Shown here piece by piece: positions 46,571-55,334 of a DNA stretch of 64,000 nt; position 1 is the stretch's first letter; every line of letters starts with the position of its first letter. This DNA is from Porphyrobacter sp. Lineage in GTDB: Bacteria; Pseudomonadota; Alphaproteobacteria; Sphingomonadales; Sphingomonadaceae. Position numbers and translations under genes: made by a program. The notes beneath the pieces were generated by a model, which saw only the letters and a list, made by a program, of their open reading frames with translations, did not search any database and was not told the origin of the DNA. The stretch is taken from contig JAGIBN010000005.1 in assembly GCA_017744315.1 (NCBI GenBank), forward strand, positions 1 to 64,000, given 5' to 3'.

Positions 46571-49500
46571 TCAGAACCGGTAGCGTGCGCCGAAGTAGAA
46601 GCGGCGGCTGCCTTCCGTGATGAACCAGGGCTGGTTCTCCGTACGGGCAAAGGTCTTGGTGTCAGACTCGGTGATGTTGATCGCTTCGAACGAGAGCGCG
46701 ATGTTTTCAGTCACATCGTAGCTCAGGTTGAAGTCGAGCTGATCGTAGGCGTCCACGAAGACCGGGTTACGCGAAGCGCCACGGCTGTTGTTCGACAGGT
46801 AGGAGTCGCGCCAGTTCCAGGCGAGACGGGCCGAGAAGCCGTAGTTTTCGTAGATCAGCGTGACGTTCGCCGTGTCCGACAGGCCGAGCAGGGCGAACTG
46901 GTCGGCGCTCGGATCGGCGAGGATGTCGTAGCCGATATCGCCGTTCACCATGGTGTAGGCGGCCGAGATACCGAGGCCGGTATCGCCGAGGAAGTACTGT
47001 CCGGCGAGTTCGAAGCCGTAGATGTGGCCTTCCTTGTTGTTGACCGGCTTCTGCACCTGGAAGGTGAACAACGGATCGGCGGCGTTCGGCGACACGTTGT
47101 AGGCGGTCAGCACCTGGTCGATGAAGGCCTGGTTGAGCGCCCCGTTCGAGAAGTTCGCCTGGAACTGCGCGCTGGCAGCGGCCAGACCGACCTGATCGAT
47201 GAGCGCAGTCATCGTGAACAGGTTCACGTCGGACAAGTCGGCGCCGATGCCGCGCAGATAAGTCGCAGCATCACCCGACCGGGTTCCGGCCGCGCCCGAA
47301 CCCGCATCGCGCAGGCCGAACAGTTCCTGGTTCTCCTGACCGGTGCCGACGAAGTTGCTCACGCGCTTGTCGAAGAAGCCGGCCGAAAGGTAGCTGGTCG
47401 GAGCGAAGTAGTATTCGAGCGAAACGTCGAAGTTATCGGAGACCAGCGGCACCAGCAGCGGGTTACCCGAACGCGCTGACGGCACGCCGCCAAGCAGGGT
47501 CGGACGGTTCGGGTTGTTCGAACCGATGTCGACTGCCGAGAACAGCGAACCGAAGTCCGGCCGGGAAATCGTCTTGCCGTAGGATACGCGACCCTTGAGC
47601 TCGCTCGTGAAGTCGATCGAGAAGTCGAGCGCCGGCAGGATGTGGCCGTACTTGTTGTCCAGTTCGTAGTCGACGCTGTTCGGGGCCAGGACCTTGGTAA
47701 AGTCGTTGTCCGCGTCCCACCGCAGTTCGGAGGGCGGTACGATAACCGAGATCGAGGTTGAGTCGGTACGCTCGTAGCGAACGCCGGCAACGATGTTGAC
47801 CGGCATGTGGCTGAGCTCGGTATTGACCTCGACCTGGCCGTAGACCGCGAAGATCTGCTCCTTGACGGTGTTGTCCTGCTCACCGTTGACCGTGCCGAAG
47901 CCCGGATAGGCGTTGCCCAGCAAGGTGTAGAGCTGCGTGGCGTCGGCCCGGAAGGAGTTCAGCAGCGCACCACTCGCCATCGGATCGAAGCGCTGGAATT
48001 TACACGGCAGGCAGAACTCGGAGACTACGCCCGGAGCGATCTGTTCGACGTCGCCGACGTGACCCACACCCCAGTCACCCAATGCCTGGTAGGTATCGGT
48101 GCGGGTCTGGTTCATGTCGTTGTCGCGATAGGATGCGCCGAAGACCACGCGGTCGTCGTCACCCATTTCCCAAGCGCCATCGAAACGGACTTCGATGGTG
48201 TCCTGCACCTGACGCGAGGTCGTGCTGCGTGCGACCTGCGAGCCGAGATCCGGCAGGTCGAGAATGCCGTTGGCATTGCCGTTGCCGCCCGTCGCCGGGT
48301 TGTCGTTGAAGGTGATCGACTGAACGGGGAAGCCGTCGATGATTTCCAGCGTCTGGCCGGCGACACCCTTCTGGGCGATCGCGACGAGCGTGGAGGAGTG
48401 GCCGAGCGGGTTGTTCGGCAGCGACTTCGCCTTCGAATAGTGACCGTCGAGGTACAGCGTCAGGTTGTCCATCGGCTCGTACTGAAGGTTGAGGCCGAAC
48501 GATGCGAGGCGGTCCTCGATCGCGCGATACTGCTGTTCGAAGCCGCCGTCCTTGGCGCCGGAGATGATGTCGGTGATTGAAATCGCGGTGGCGACATCGG
48601 TGTTGCCGTCAAATCCGACATTGCTGAACGGACGGTTGAGCCAGGTCGCCTGGTCGCTGCGCTGTTCTTCCGACTGGTTCTGGAAGAACGTGCCGTCGGC
48701 GGTGATCTGGAACGTATCCGTCGGCTGGAATTGCAGAGTTACCTGGCCGTTGATCCGCTCGCGTTTGAATTCCGAGTAGTGCAGGCGGAAGTCGTTCGGG
48801 AAGGCCACCAGCGTATCGCCGCTGGGGGCGTTGTCGAAGGTGGTCGAGGCGTTCACGCGGCCGCGGCTGGGATCCGAGAACTGGGAGAAGGTCTCGATGT
48901 TCCAATCGTTTACCGATGCCGACGGCGCGGAGTTGTTGCGGCGCTGCCAGCTGCCGAACACGTTGACACCGAACTTGCCGTCATCGCTGACCCAGTTGAG
49001 CAGGCCGGAAACTTCCGGCGTGACGCTGGCGTAATCGGTGTCGGAGGTGTCGTAGACCGCCTTGGCGCCGATCGAGCCGCTGAAGCCGGCTTCGCCGTCC
49101 AGCGGCTTGCGGGTGACGATGTTGATCGTGGCGCCGATGCCGCCCGAGGTGACCGAGGCACGCGCGGTCTTGTAGACCTCGAGCATGCTGACACCTTCGG
49201 TCGCGACGTTCGAAAAGTCGAACGAGCGGGTGGTGCCCGAAACGAAGTCGCCGTTCTGGTCCTGACCGATCGAGGCGATGCTCGCGGTCGGGATGGCGCG
49301 GCCGTTGAGAGTGACCAGGTTGTAGCCCGGGCCGAAGCCGCGGACCGTGACCTTCGAACCTTCGCCGTTCACGCGGTCGATCGAAACGCCGGTGATGCGC
49401 TGAAGTGATTCGGCCAGGTTGGTGTCAGGGAACTTGCCGATGTCTTCGGCCGAAATGCCGTCCACGACACCGTGCGATTCGCGCTTCAAGTCGATCGACC

Positions 49501-49654
49501 GGTCGAGCGATGCGCGTACGCCCGTAACGACGATCTCGTTCTCTGCGGCCGGCGCATCCTGCGCCATCGCGGCGTTAGCGCTAACAAAACAAGTGGCAAT
49601 GGTAGCAATCGACGTCGTGCGAACGAGCGCGGACAAGACTCTAGACCGGTTCAT
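46571..49654 (-). CDS. TonB-dependent outer-membrane receptor
   Basis: 1027 residues. Signal peptide ending AMAQ (about 32), then a TonB box-like EIVVTGVRASL, a plug domain (about 55-165; DTNLAESLQRITGVSI, VRGFGPGYNLVTLNGR) and a 22-strand barrel ending FYFGARYRF with the terminal Phe. No STN domain, so no direct FecR/sigma signalling. This subtype is the large sugar-related receptor of Caulobacter and sphingomonads. Neighbouring GH3 enzymes and LacI operators support an oligosaccharide as ligand. A perfect palindrome at 49718-49729 lies in its promoter region. Confidence 0.94.
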   Translation of the reverse strand: MNRSRVLSALVRTTSIATIATCFVSANAAMAQDAPAAENEIVVTGVRASLDRSIDLKRESHGVVDGISAEDIGKFPDTNLAESLQRITGVSIDRVNGEGSKVTVRGFGPGYNLVTLNGRAIPTASIASIGQDQNGDFVSGTTRSFDFSNVATEGVSMLEVYKTARASVTSGGIGATINIVTRKPLDGEAGFSGSIGAKAVYDTSDTDYASVTPEVSGLLNWVSDDGKFGVNVFGSWQRRNNSAPSASVNDWNIETFSQFSDPSRGRVNASTTFDNAPSGDTLVAFPNDFRLHYSEFKRERINGQVTLQFQPTDTFQITADGTFFQNQSEEQRSDQATWLNRPFSNVGFDGNTDVATAISITDIISGAKDGGFEQQYRAIEDRLASFGLNLQYEPMDNLTLYLDGHYSKAKSLPNNPLGHSSTLVAIAQKGVAGQTLEIIDGFPVQSITFNDNPATGGNGNANGILDLPDLGSQVARSTTSRQVQDTIEVRFDGAWEMGDDDRVVFGASYRDNDMNQTRTDTYQALGDWGVGHVGDVEQIAPGVVSEFCLPCKFQRFDPMASGALLNSFRADATQLYTLLGNAYPGFGTVNGEQDNTVKEQIFAVYGQVEVNTELSHMPVNIVAGVRYERTDSTSISVIVPPSELRWDADNDFTKVLAPNSVDYELDNKYGHILPALDFSIDFTSELKGRVSYGKTISRPDFGSLFSAVDIGSNNPNRPTLLGGVPSARSGNPLLVPLVSDNFDVSLEYYFAPTSYLSAGFFDKRVSNFVGTGQENQELFGLRDAGSGAAGTRSGDAATYLRGIGADLSDVNLFTMTALIDQVGLAAASAQFQANFSNGALNQAFIDQVLTAYNVSPNAADPLFTFQVQKPVNNKEGHIYGFELAGQYFLGDTGLGISAAYTMVNGDIGYDILADPSADQFALLGLSDTANVTLIYENYGFSARLAWNWRDSYLSNNSRGASRNPVFVDAYDQLDFNLSYDVTENIALSFEAINITESDTKTFARTENQPWFITEGSRRFYFGARYRF

Positions 49655-49717
49655 AGAACATTCCCTCCCCTGGCTCGTGCCCTATGGGGCTACGAGGCAA
49701 GCCGTTTAGACTTCGCA

Positions 49718-49729
49718 GGTAGCGCTACC
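49718..49729. promoter_or_regulatory. LacI-type operator upstream of the TonB receptor
   Basis: GGTAGCGCTACC is a perfect 12-bp palindrome with a central CG, 64-75 bp before the receptor start, flanked by A on both sides. It resembles operators of sugar-responsive LacI regulators in Caulobacter (TG-TAGCGCTA-CA type, from memory). It differs from the GACAACGTTGTC sites at the GH3 genes, so a different LacI protein is probably involved. Confidence 0.65.
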
Positions 49730-49885
49730 AAAAGTGAGGATGGGCTGTCAATCGGGCGTTAATCCGACCCCTCATCTGTGTTCATAACTGATGCGGAAAA
49801 GCTGCACTGCCGTCGCGCGGCGCGGGTGCGCGGGACTATTTCTTCAGGTGCTGAGGGAAAATTGAGTCGGAGTCGCGGGCCGCAG

Positions 49886-50254
49886 TCAGCCTACAGTCGC
49901 GAGCTGAAACCCCAGGTTGTCGAGCGCCTTGCGCAGGTCCTTGAGGTTGTAGGGCTTGCGGACATAGGCTTCGGTGATCGGGAATTCGTAGTCCGTTTCG
50001 CCCATTCCCGTCGCGTAGATCACTTTCAGGCCTGGGATGATCTCCTTGGCGACGCGGGCGAGCTCCCAGCCGTCGGTCATGCCGGGCATGCGGATATCGG
50101 TGAACAGGAGATCGAAGGTGCGTCCCTGGCGCAAGATCGCGAGAGCGTCGTCGCCGTCGTTGGCCGCGGTGACGTCAAAGCCTGCATCGGTCAGGTCTTC
50201 GAAAGAGAGTTCCCGCACGAGCAGTTCATCCTCAACCAGAAGGACCGAGCTCAT
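49886..50254 (-). CDS. Single-domain response regulator
   Basis: 122 residues from ATG 50254 (MSSVLLVEDELLVRELS). A lone receiver domain with acidic pocket Glu8/Asp9, phospho-Asp53 in LLFTDIRMPG, Thr in YATGMGE and Lys in YVRKPYN. The FATGxxE/YVRKPY form is typical of alphaproteobacterial stand-alone receivers linked to HWE/PAS kinases. No output domain; it may shuttle phosphate or bind a partner. No kinase gene adjoins it. Confidence 0.88.
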   Translation of the reverse strand: MSSVLLVEDELLVRELSFEDLTDAGFDVTAANDGDDALAILRQGRTFDLLFTDIRMPGMTDGWELARVAKEIIPGLKVIYATGMGETDYEFPITEAYVRKPYNLKDLRKALDNLGFQLATVG

Positions 50255-50373
50255 AATGGCGTACCCTGCATTCTGTTTCCCCCACGCCCCACCAGGGGCC
50301 TTGATGCATGATAACGCGGGATAGTTCCCTTGGTTCCGCAGGGCAAAAACCCTGATTTGCCTGTGAGGCAAAG

Positions 50374-50412
50374 AAAAGGGGCCTGCGACCGGAGTGGTCG
50401 CAGGCCCCTTTC
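50374..50412 (-). terminator. Strong intrinsic terminator after DUF6152 gene
   Basis: AAAGGGGCCTGCGACC - GGAGT - GGTCGCAGGCCCCTTT, a perfect 16-bp stem 17 bp downstream of the minus-strand stop; read on the minus strand it is followed by TCTTTG. It could also serve the response-regulator side as an insulator. Confidence 0.8.
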
Positions 50413-50428
50413 TGAAGTGCCGTTCGGC

Positions 50429-50845
50429 TTACTGGCCGCGCTTGGCGGCAGCAGCGACCGCTTCGGTCGTCGGGTTGCCGAGCGAGAGCTCGCGACCGTT
50501 CGGGAAGCGGATTTCGGCGGCGCTGGCGCGGGTGTCACCATCGCGAGCGCGGAACGCGTCGACGATGATGTCGGTGCCGGCCGGCAGCGAGTTTCTGTTC
50601 CAGCCACGACGCAGCAGAGCGCTCGGCGCACCGCCTTCGACGCGCCAGGTGGTGCCGTCCTTGGTCTTCAGGTGAATCCACGAGTGCGGGTTAACCCATT
50701 CAAACTTCACCACCTTGCCTTCAAGCCGGATCGGCTTGTTGCGGTCGAATTCGGTGGCGAAGGAATGGTGAGCGACAGCGGTACCGGCGGCGCTCAGAGC
50801 GAGCACTGCGCCAATCGCGGCAGCAGTCCACTTCTTCACTTGCAT
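50429..50845 (-). CDS. DUF6152 family periplasmic protein
   Basis: 138 residues, Shine-Dalgarno AAGGAG. Signal peptide ending TAVAHH (about 25). The mature start HHSFATEFDRNKPIRLEGKV, followed by WVNPHSWIHL, is the hallmark of DUF6152, a small beta-barrel-like exported family with conserved histidines (possible metal site). It occurs next to PQQ dehydrogenases and DUF6644 membrane proteins in sphingomonads and Acidobacteria. Function unknown. It is the last gene of a minus-strand run with the exported protein and the PQQ propeller protein upstream. Confidence 0.82.
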   Translation of the reverse strand: MQVKKWTAAAIGAVLALSAAGTAVAHHSFATEFDRNKPIRLEGKVVKFEWVNPHSWIHLKTKDGTTWRVEGGAPSALLRRGWNRNSLPAGTDIIVDAFRARDGDTRASAAEIRFPNGRELSLGNPTTEAVAAAAKRGQ

Positions 50846-50912
50846 TGTCTTAACTCCTTAAAACTGACTTTGCGGGTCAAGTACTTGTTATTATTCGTTA
50901 CCGGACTGCTGC

Positions 50913-51770
50913 TTACTGCCCTTCCAGCAAGTCACCATATAGCATGGGCTCGCTGAACGGTACGCAACGGAATTCAAGCAGCTGCGCGTTGGGTTCCATA
51001 CGACGGTACAGCGGCATCGAGATGGTCCAGGGCTTGGTGTAAAGCTCCGGATCTTCGATCGTTGCACTGTACTGGATCAGGTTGTCGTTCACCTTGGTGA
51101 AACGCTCGGTCACGGTCGAGGTGTTGCTCAGGTAGTTACCGTTACGGTCGAGCCAGGTAACGCCTTCTTCCATCTCACCGCCGGGGAGCTTCACGTCGCC
51201 CGGGCCGAGGGCCAGAGTGGTCACGACGAGGGTATCGCCCTCCCACTTGCCGTACGAGGTGCCCATCCAGGTGTCGATCGGCGGGACTTCGACGTCGCGC
51301 ATCTCGATCACGCGGTTGGCGGTCGCGTATTCGTAGACCATCAGGATGTCGTCGCCGTCACCCTGAACGATCTGGAACGGGTAGGGCATGTAGGTCGCGC
51401 GCGGAATACCCGGGAGGTAGCAAGCCGCTTCGGGGTCATGCTTCACCAGGTTGGCGCGGTTGTGGTTCAGGCGCTCGAGAGCCTCGGGCTTGTAGGGGAT
51501 CTTGCCGCCTTCGACGACACCCAGGCCCGGCTGGATCGCTGAGAGCGCGCCGAGTGCACGGCCGGCCTCGGGCAGCGGGTTCGGCTTGGCCGAATGCGGC
51601 TCCAGATCGTCGTTGGCGTTGTTCAGCGTCTGCCAGATACCGTTGAGGTTCGGCTTGCCACCAATCTGGGCCGGCTGCTGCGTCTGCGCGGCTGCCGGCG
51701 TGAGAACGGCGGTGCCGCCTGCCATCACAAAAGCAGCGGCGGTGGCTGCCAGAACGGAAAATCTTTTCAT
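50913..51770 (-). CDS. Exported protein of unassigned family (copy 1 of 3)
   Basis: 285 residues from ATG 51770; a TTG two codons upstream is less likely. Signal peptide ending PAAAQ (about 29). It then reads GGKPNLNGIWQTLNN and contains CYLPGIPRATYMPYPFQIVQ, YGKWEGDTLVVTT, LTERFTKV-like VTERFTKVNDN, and DPELYTKPW. The same landmarks recur in the proteins at 59863 and 61111, so the three are paralogs. Copy 1 is shorter and ends EFRCVPFSEP instead of YACHEGN. Beta-rich, with no catalytic motif I recognise. It sits between a PQQ propeller gene and DUF6152, suggesting a role in the same periplasmic oxidation. Confidence 0.7.
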   Translation of the reverse strand: MKRFSVLAATAAAFVMAGGTAVLTPAAAQTQQPAQIGGKPNLNGIWQTLNNANDDLEPHSAKPNPLPEAGRALGALSAIQPGLGVVEGGKIPYKPEALERLNHNRANLVKHDPEAACYLPGIPRATYMPYPFQIVQGDGDDILMVYEYATANRVIEMRDVEVPPIDTWMGTSYGKWEGDTLVVTTLALGPGDVKLPGGEMEEGVTWLDRNGNYLSNTSTVTERFTKVNDNLIQYSATIEDPELYTKPWTISMPLYRRMEPNAQLLEFRCVPFSEPMLYGDLLEGQ

Positions 51771-51799
51771 CCCCAATAACCTCTCTCTCTTGGGTAACT

Positions 51800-53698
51800 C
51801 TATCGGGATAGCGAATAGCTTACGATAGTGCCACCAGCATTGATGGCGACGTATTGCTTGCCGCTGCGACCACGATAAGTCATCGGGTTCGCGTTGGCGT
51901 TGCTCTTGAGTTGCGCTTCCCAGAGCTGTTGTCCGGTCTGCGCATCGAAGGCGCGGAAACGCCTGTCGTTAGTTGCACCGACGAATACAAGCCCGCCAGC
52001 GGTGACGGTGGGGCCGGCGCTGCCGGAATTGCCCACGAGCCGCTTGCCTTCAGGCAGTTCGTCGATCACGCCGAGAGGCACCGACCACTGGATCGCGCCG
52101 GTATTGGCGTTGACCGCGACCAGCTCGCCCCATGGCGGCTTGTAACAGGGTGCGCTCGGGCCGACGCCGCGGCCTTGCGCGTCGTACTGACCCGAAAGCG
52201 GGGCGCTGAACGAGAAGAACGGACCCTTGCCGTCGACGCTCGCGCGGTCATACGGCTGGTCGGTATCGTTCGCGTCGAAGCTGTAGCTTTCGCTCGATTC
52301 CTTGCGCTCCACCCAGCCTACCAGCGAGGTGTCCTGCGCATTCACGTAGACCAGGCCCGTCGTCGGATCCGCAGCCGCACCGCCCCAGTTCACACCGCCG
52401 GTACCGCCGGGGAGCTGGATGGTCGACCGCGGCGGAGTGCCCGCCTGGTGGTACATGAAGGGCGTGAATAGGCCGAAGTTCAGATAACCGCCGGCCTTGT
52501 CCCACATCGCGCGGCAAGCCGCGGCGTGTTCCGGAGTGGTGTCCTCAGCATCGACGATGTCGTCGAAGGTCAGCGACACGCGGCTGAGCGGCGGGGTGTT
52601 GACCGGGATCGGCTGCGTCGGGTGATAGTATTCACCCGGCACGTCGCCCACAGGAACCGCACGCTCTTCGACCGGAAGGGCCGGCACGCCGGTCTCGCGA
52701 TCGATTACGTAGAACAGGCTCGACTTGCCGACGTGGGCAATGACCGGTTCCGACTTGCCGTTGATCGTCACGTTGATCAGCGGGCCGGCGCTCGGCATGT
52801 CGGTGTCCCAGATGTCGTGATGGACTGTCTGGTAATGCCACTTGTACTCACCGGTCTTGAAATCGACCGCGACCAGCGAGTTGCCGTATAGGTTGGTGCC
52901 GGGACGCTCGCCGCCCCAGTAGTTCGGCGAGGGGCCGGAGATCGGCAGGATCACGATCCCGCGCTCCAGGTCAACCGGTGCGGCAAAGCCCCACATGTTG
53001 GTGCCGGAGCGGTTCTTCCAACCATTGCCCCAGGTTTCGTTGTGCGGCTGACCGGCCTGCGGGACGGTCTGGAATTCCCACAGCTTGCGGCCGGTGCGGA
53101 CGTCGAAAGCGCGCGGATTGCCGGGGACGCCGGTCGGATTTTCCAGCGTCGCGGCGCCGATGATCGCCACGTCGTCGGCGATGGTCACCGAGCCGCCGTA
53201 GGACACGCCGACATCGGTCATGCCGCCTTCGCCGAAGCCGGCGGAAGGCTGACCTGTCGCCGCGTCGAGTGCGAGCATCGTCGAGCCGGCCATCACCAGG
53301 ATGCGGGCAGGCGTCGAACCTTCGCCGGGCCAGTAGCCCACACCGCGAGTCGAGGCGTTGCGCGGCTGCTCTCCGGCGGGCGGAATGGTGTAGACCCAGC
53401 GTTCCTGACCGGTGTCGGCGTCGAGCGCGACGATCCGGTTGCCGGCGGGGAAGAACATAGTGCCTTCGACCACCACCGGCACGGCGGTGTTGAACGACTT
53501 GAGCGGATATTCCCAGGTCTGCGTCAAGCTCGTGACGTTGGACCGGTTTACATCCTTGAGGGGGGAATAGCGGGTGGCCGCGGCATCGCGGTTGATGGTC
53601 TGCCAATCGCCATCAGGAATCGCGTCCTGAGCGATGGCGGCGGTGCTGGCTGCAAGCAGCAAGCCTGTCGCGAGCCTGAGGCTCTTAGCGACACGCAT
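51800..53698 (-). CDS. PQQ-dependent dehydrogenase, beta-propeller
   Basis: 632 residues with signal peptide (end AIAQ, about 24). The eight-bladed quinoprotein fold starts DWQTINRDAAATRYSPLKDVNRSNV and carries tryptophan-docking repeats ALDADTGQERWVY, AFDVRTGRKLWEF, AVDFKTGEYKWHY, AVNANTGAIQWSV and AFDAQTGQQLWEA. HHDIWDTDMPSAG is the usual active-site blade. It should oxidise an alcohol or aldehyde in the periplasm using PQQ and pass electrons on. It has no haem motif. 29 bp separate it from the following exported-family gene. Substrate not predictable. Confidence 0.9.
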   Translation of the reverse strand: MRVAKSLRLATGLLLAASTAAIAQDAIPDGDWQTINRDAAATRYSPLKDVNRSNVTSLTQTWEYPLKSFNTAVPVVVEGTMFFPAGNRIVALDADTGQERWVYTIPPAGEQPRNASTRGVGYWPGEGSTPARILVMAGSTMLALDAATGQPSAGFGEGGMTDVGVSYGGSVTIADDVAIIGAATLENPTGVPGNPRAFDVRTGRKLWEFQTVPQAGQPHNETWGNGWKNRSGTNMWGFAAPVDLERGIVILPISGPSPNYWGGERPGTNLYGNSLVAVDFKTGEYKWHYQTVHHDIWDTDMPSAGPLINVTINGKSEPVIAHVGKSSLFYVIDRETGVPALPVEERAVPVGDVPGEYYHPTQPIPVNTPPLSRVSLTFDDIVDAEDTTPEHAAACRAMWDKAGGYLNFGLFTPFMYHQAGTPPRSTIQLPGGTGGVNWGGAAADPTTGLVYVNAQDTSLVGWVERKESSESYSFDANDTDQPYDRASVDGKGPFFSFSAPLSGQYDAQGRGVGPSAPCYKPPWGELVAVNANTGAIQWSVPLGVIDELPEGKRLVGNSGSAGPTVTAGGLVFVGATNDRRFRAFDAQTGQQLWEAQLKSNANANPMTYRGRSGKQYVAINAGGTIVSYSLSR

Positions 53699-54149
53699 AT
53701 ACTATCCCTCCCAAACAGTACGAATCCCGACGTATCAGACCACGCGATGCGGCCCTCGTTGATTCTGTCCTAGGATCGCTTCGAGAGTTTGACAATGGCC
53801 TCTCGCGTCGCCCTCCGTCCCACTATTGTCGCAGTTTGTATCATCGCTGCAGCGCCGCTTGACTTGGGAGCCGAGTCCTTCGATCTCGCGCGCGCCAGAC
53901 ATAGTCAATCGAATACGATCGATCGGTGAGAGACTAGGGCTTGGCTAGAACGTTTCCTGGCGCTAGCGGGTTTTGCGTTACGTCAAGGTGCGCAGGCTTC
54001 GGTAGTGTAACTGCGTGTAACCGGGCGGTTACCGTAATTAACTCGGCAAGTTTGCCGTCCGCTGTGCAGACATGGGGTTGTGCCTCGCGCTGCGAGTCCG
54101 ATTTCGGGCCTGCGAGTGGGAGGCAAATGCAGGGAGAGAGAGTTTCCTG
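53699..54149. other. Divergent intergenic region, no gene seen
   Basis: 451 bp between the PQQ gene (minus) and the DUF6644-like pair (plus). Small frames exist, for example 53941-54150, but have no plausible product. GTAACC-GGGC-GGTTAC at 54017-54032 is a 6-bp inverted repeat with a 4-bp spacer that could be an operator. AGGGAGAGAG near 54131 is the likely ribosome site for the next gene. Confidence 0.5.
54017..54032. promoter_or_regulatory. Short inverted repeat, possible operator
   Basis: GTAACC - GGGC - GGTTAC, perfect arms, 118-133 bp upstream of the membrane protein start. It stands in the only divergent promoter gap of the PQQ cluster and could coordinate both directions. Chance occurrence cannot be excluded for such short arms. 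Confidence 0.3.
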
Positions 54150-54680
54150 ATGGGCGACTTATTATACAATTTTACGCAGTGGCTCTATGGGACGCCACTC
54201 AACCAATTCGCGCAGTCGATGTCTGAATCGGCTCTGTCGCTGTGGATCGTGGAGCGCTTCTGGGCGATTCCGATCATGCAGGTGACCCATATTCTGGGTA
54301 TCGCCTTCTCATTCGCGGCAGTGCTCATGCTCAACATGCGCGTGTTCAACCTGGCGGGTCATGCCACGCTGGCCGAGACTTCGGCACGCTACACCAAGAT
54401 CCTGTGGTGGGCGCTGGCCGTGGTCATTCTTTCGGGCGTGGCCATGCTGTTCGGCGACACGGTGCGCAACCTGCTCAACTCGATCTTCTGGATCAAGATG
54501 GGCCTGGTCGTGACCGCGATCCTGTTCGCAATCGGATTCGCCCGTAGCCTTCGACGGCAGACGTCGAGCGGCGACATCGTCGTCGTGAGCGGTGGCACCA
54601 AGGCCACTGCGATCTTCCTCGTCGTTCTGTGGTGCGTGATCATGCTGTGCGGTCGCTGGATCGCCTACGCGCCGTCCTAA
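54150..54680 (+). CDS. DUF6644-like membrane protein, first of pair
   Basis: 176 residues from ATG 54150. Begins with an amphipathic segment (FTQWLYGTPLNQFAQSM), then WIVERFWAIPIMQVTHILGI and four TM helices (about 35-60, 75-98, 108-128, 148-168). The conserved His in QVTHILG and tryptophans are shared with the next gene, so the two probably form a heterodimer. Such small four-helix proteins could hold haem or quinone and pass electrons from periplasmic PQQ enzymes, but that is inference. Confidence 0.65.
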   Translation: MGDLLYNFTQWLYGTPLNQFAQSMSESALSLWIVERFWAIPIMQVTHILGIAFSFAAVLMLNMRVFNLAGHATLAETSARYTKILWWALAVVILSGVAMLFGDTVRNLLNSIFWIKMGLVVTAILFAIGFARSLRRQTSSGDIVVVSGGTKATAIFLVVLWCVIMLCGRWIAYAPS

Positions 54681-54692
54681 GGGGGCTATTCG

Positions 54693-55202
54693 ATGTATCC
54701 TGAACCTACAAATCTCTGGGAGCGGATCGAGTACTCCACGCTCGGGACGACCATTGCCGAATCGACCTGGATGTTCCCGGCGCTCGAGACGGTCCACGTT
54801 ATCGCGCTCGTGACCGTCATCGGTACCATCGCGCTCGTCGACCTGCGTCTGATCGGCGTGAAGGGCCATGCCCTGCGCGTCTCGCAGCTCGCCAAGGACA
54901 CCCTGCCGCTGACCTGGGGCGCTTTCGCCCTGGCGGCGCTCACCGGTGGCCTGCTGTTCTGCTCCAAGGCGAGCAGCTACATGATCAACCCCTGGTTCCT
55001 GGGGAAGATGGCGCTGCTGGCCCTGGCCGGTCTGAACATGATGTACTTCCACATGACCACCTGGCGCACCGTGGAACATTGGGAGCAAGACCCGACGTTT
55101 CCGACCATGGCCAAGGTGGCCGGCTGGCTGTCGCTGGTGTTTTGGCTGGGCGTCGTGTTCTGCGGCCGCGCAATCGGCTTCACGCTCGGCATCTTCTACT
55201 GA
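54693..55202 (+). CDS. DUF6644-like membrane protein, second of pair
   Basis: 169 residues, 12 bp after its partner. Starts LWERIEYSTLGTTIAESTWMFPALETVHVIAL, read here as amphipathic entry plus helix 1 with conserved His in ETVHVIA; four TM helices (about 25-48, 70-92, 100-118, 142-165), and MMYFHMTTWR. Resembles the first gene in length, helix number and the early Glu-His motif. Encoded with DUF6152 and PQQ proteins in related bacteria, to my knowledge without assigned function. A strong terminator follows. Confidence 0.72.
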   Translation: MYPEPTNLWERIEYSTLGTTIAESTWMFPALETVHVIALVTVIGTIALVDLRLIGVKGHALRVSQLAKDTLPLTWGAFALAALTGGLLFCSKASSYMINPWFLGKMALLALAGLNMMYFHMTTWRTVEHWEQDPTFPTMAKVAGWLSLVFWLGVVFCGRAIGFTLGIFY

Positions 55203-55226
55203 TTTCAGCCCCAGGCTGAAGCATGG

Positions 55227-55253
55227 AGGCCGCCCTTCGGGGCGGCCTTTTTT
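55227..55253 (+). terminator. Intrinsic terminator after the membrane pair
   Basis: AGGCCGCCC - TTCG - GGGCGGCCT followed by TTTTT; a perfect GC stem with stable TTCG tetraloop, 24 bp after the stop. Confidence 0.9.
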
Positions 55254-55334
55254 GTGTGCGCTCCCGGTTATCGGCGGCCGATTGCGAAATAGGCCCGCTA
55301 GGATAAACTGCAGCTTCGAAAGTGGAGACCATCC

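Noticed and set aside
53941..54150. Small open frame in the divergent gap
   Set aside because: No Shine-Dalgarno, irregular composition and overlap with the promoter region of the membrane pair.
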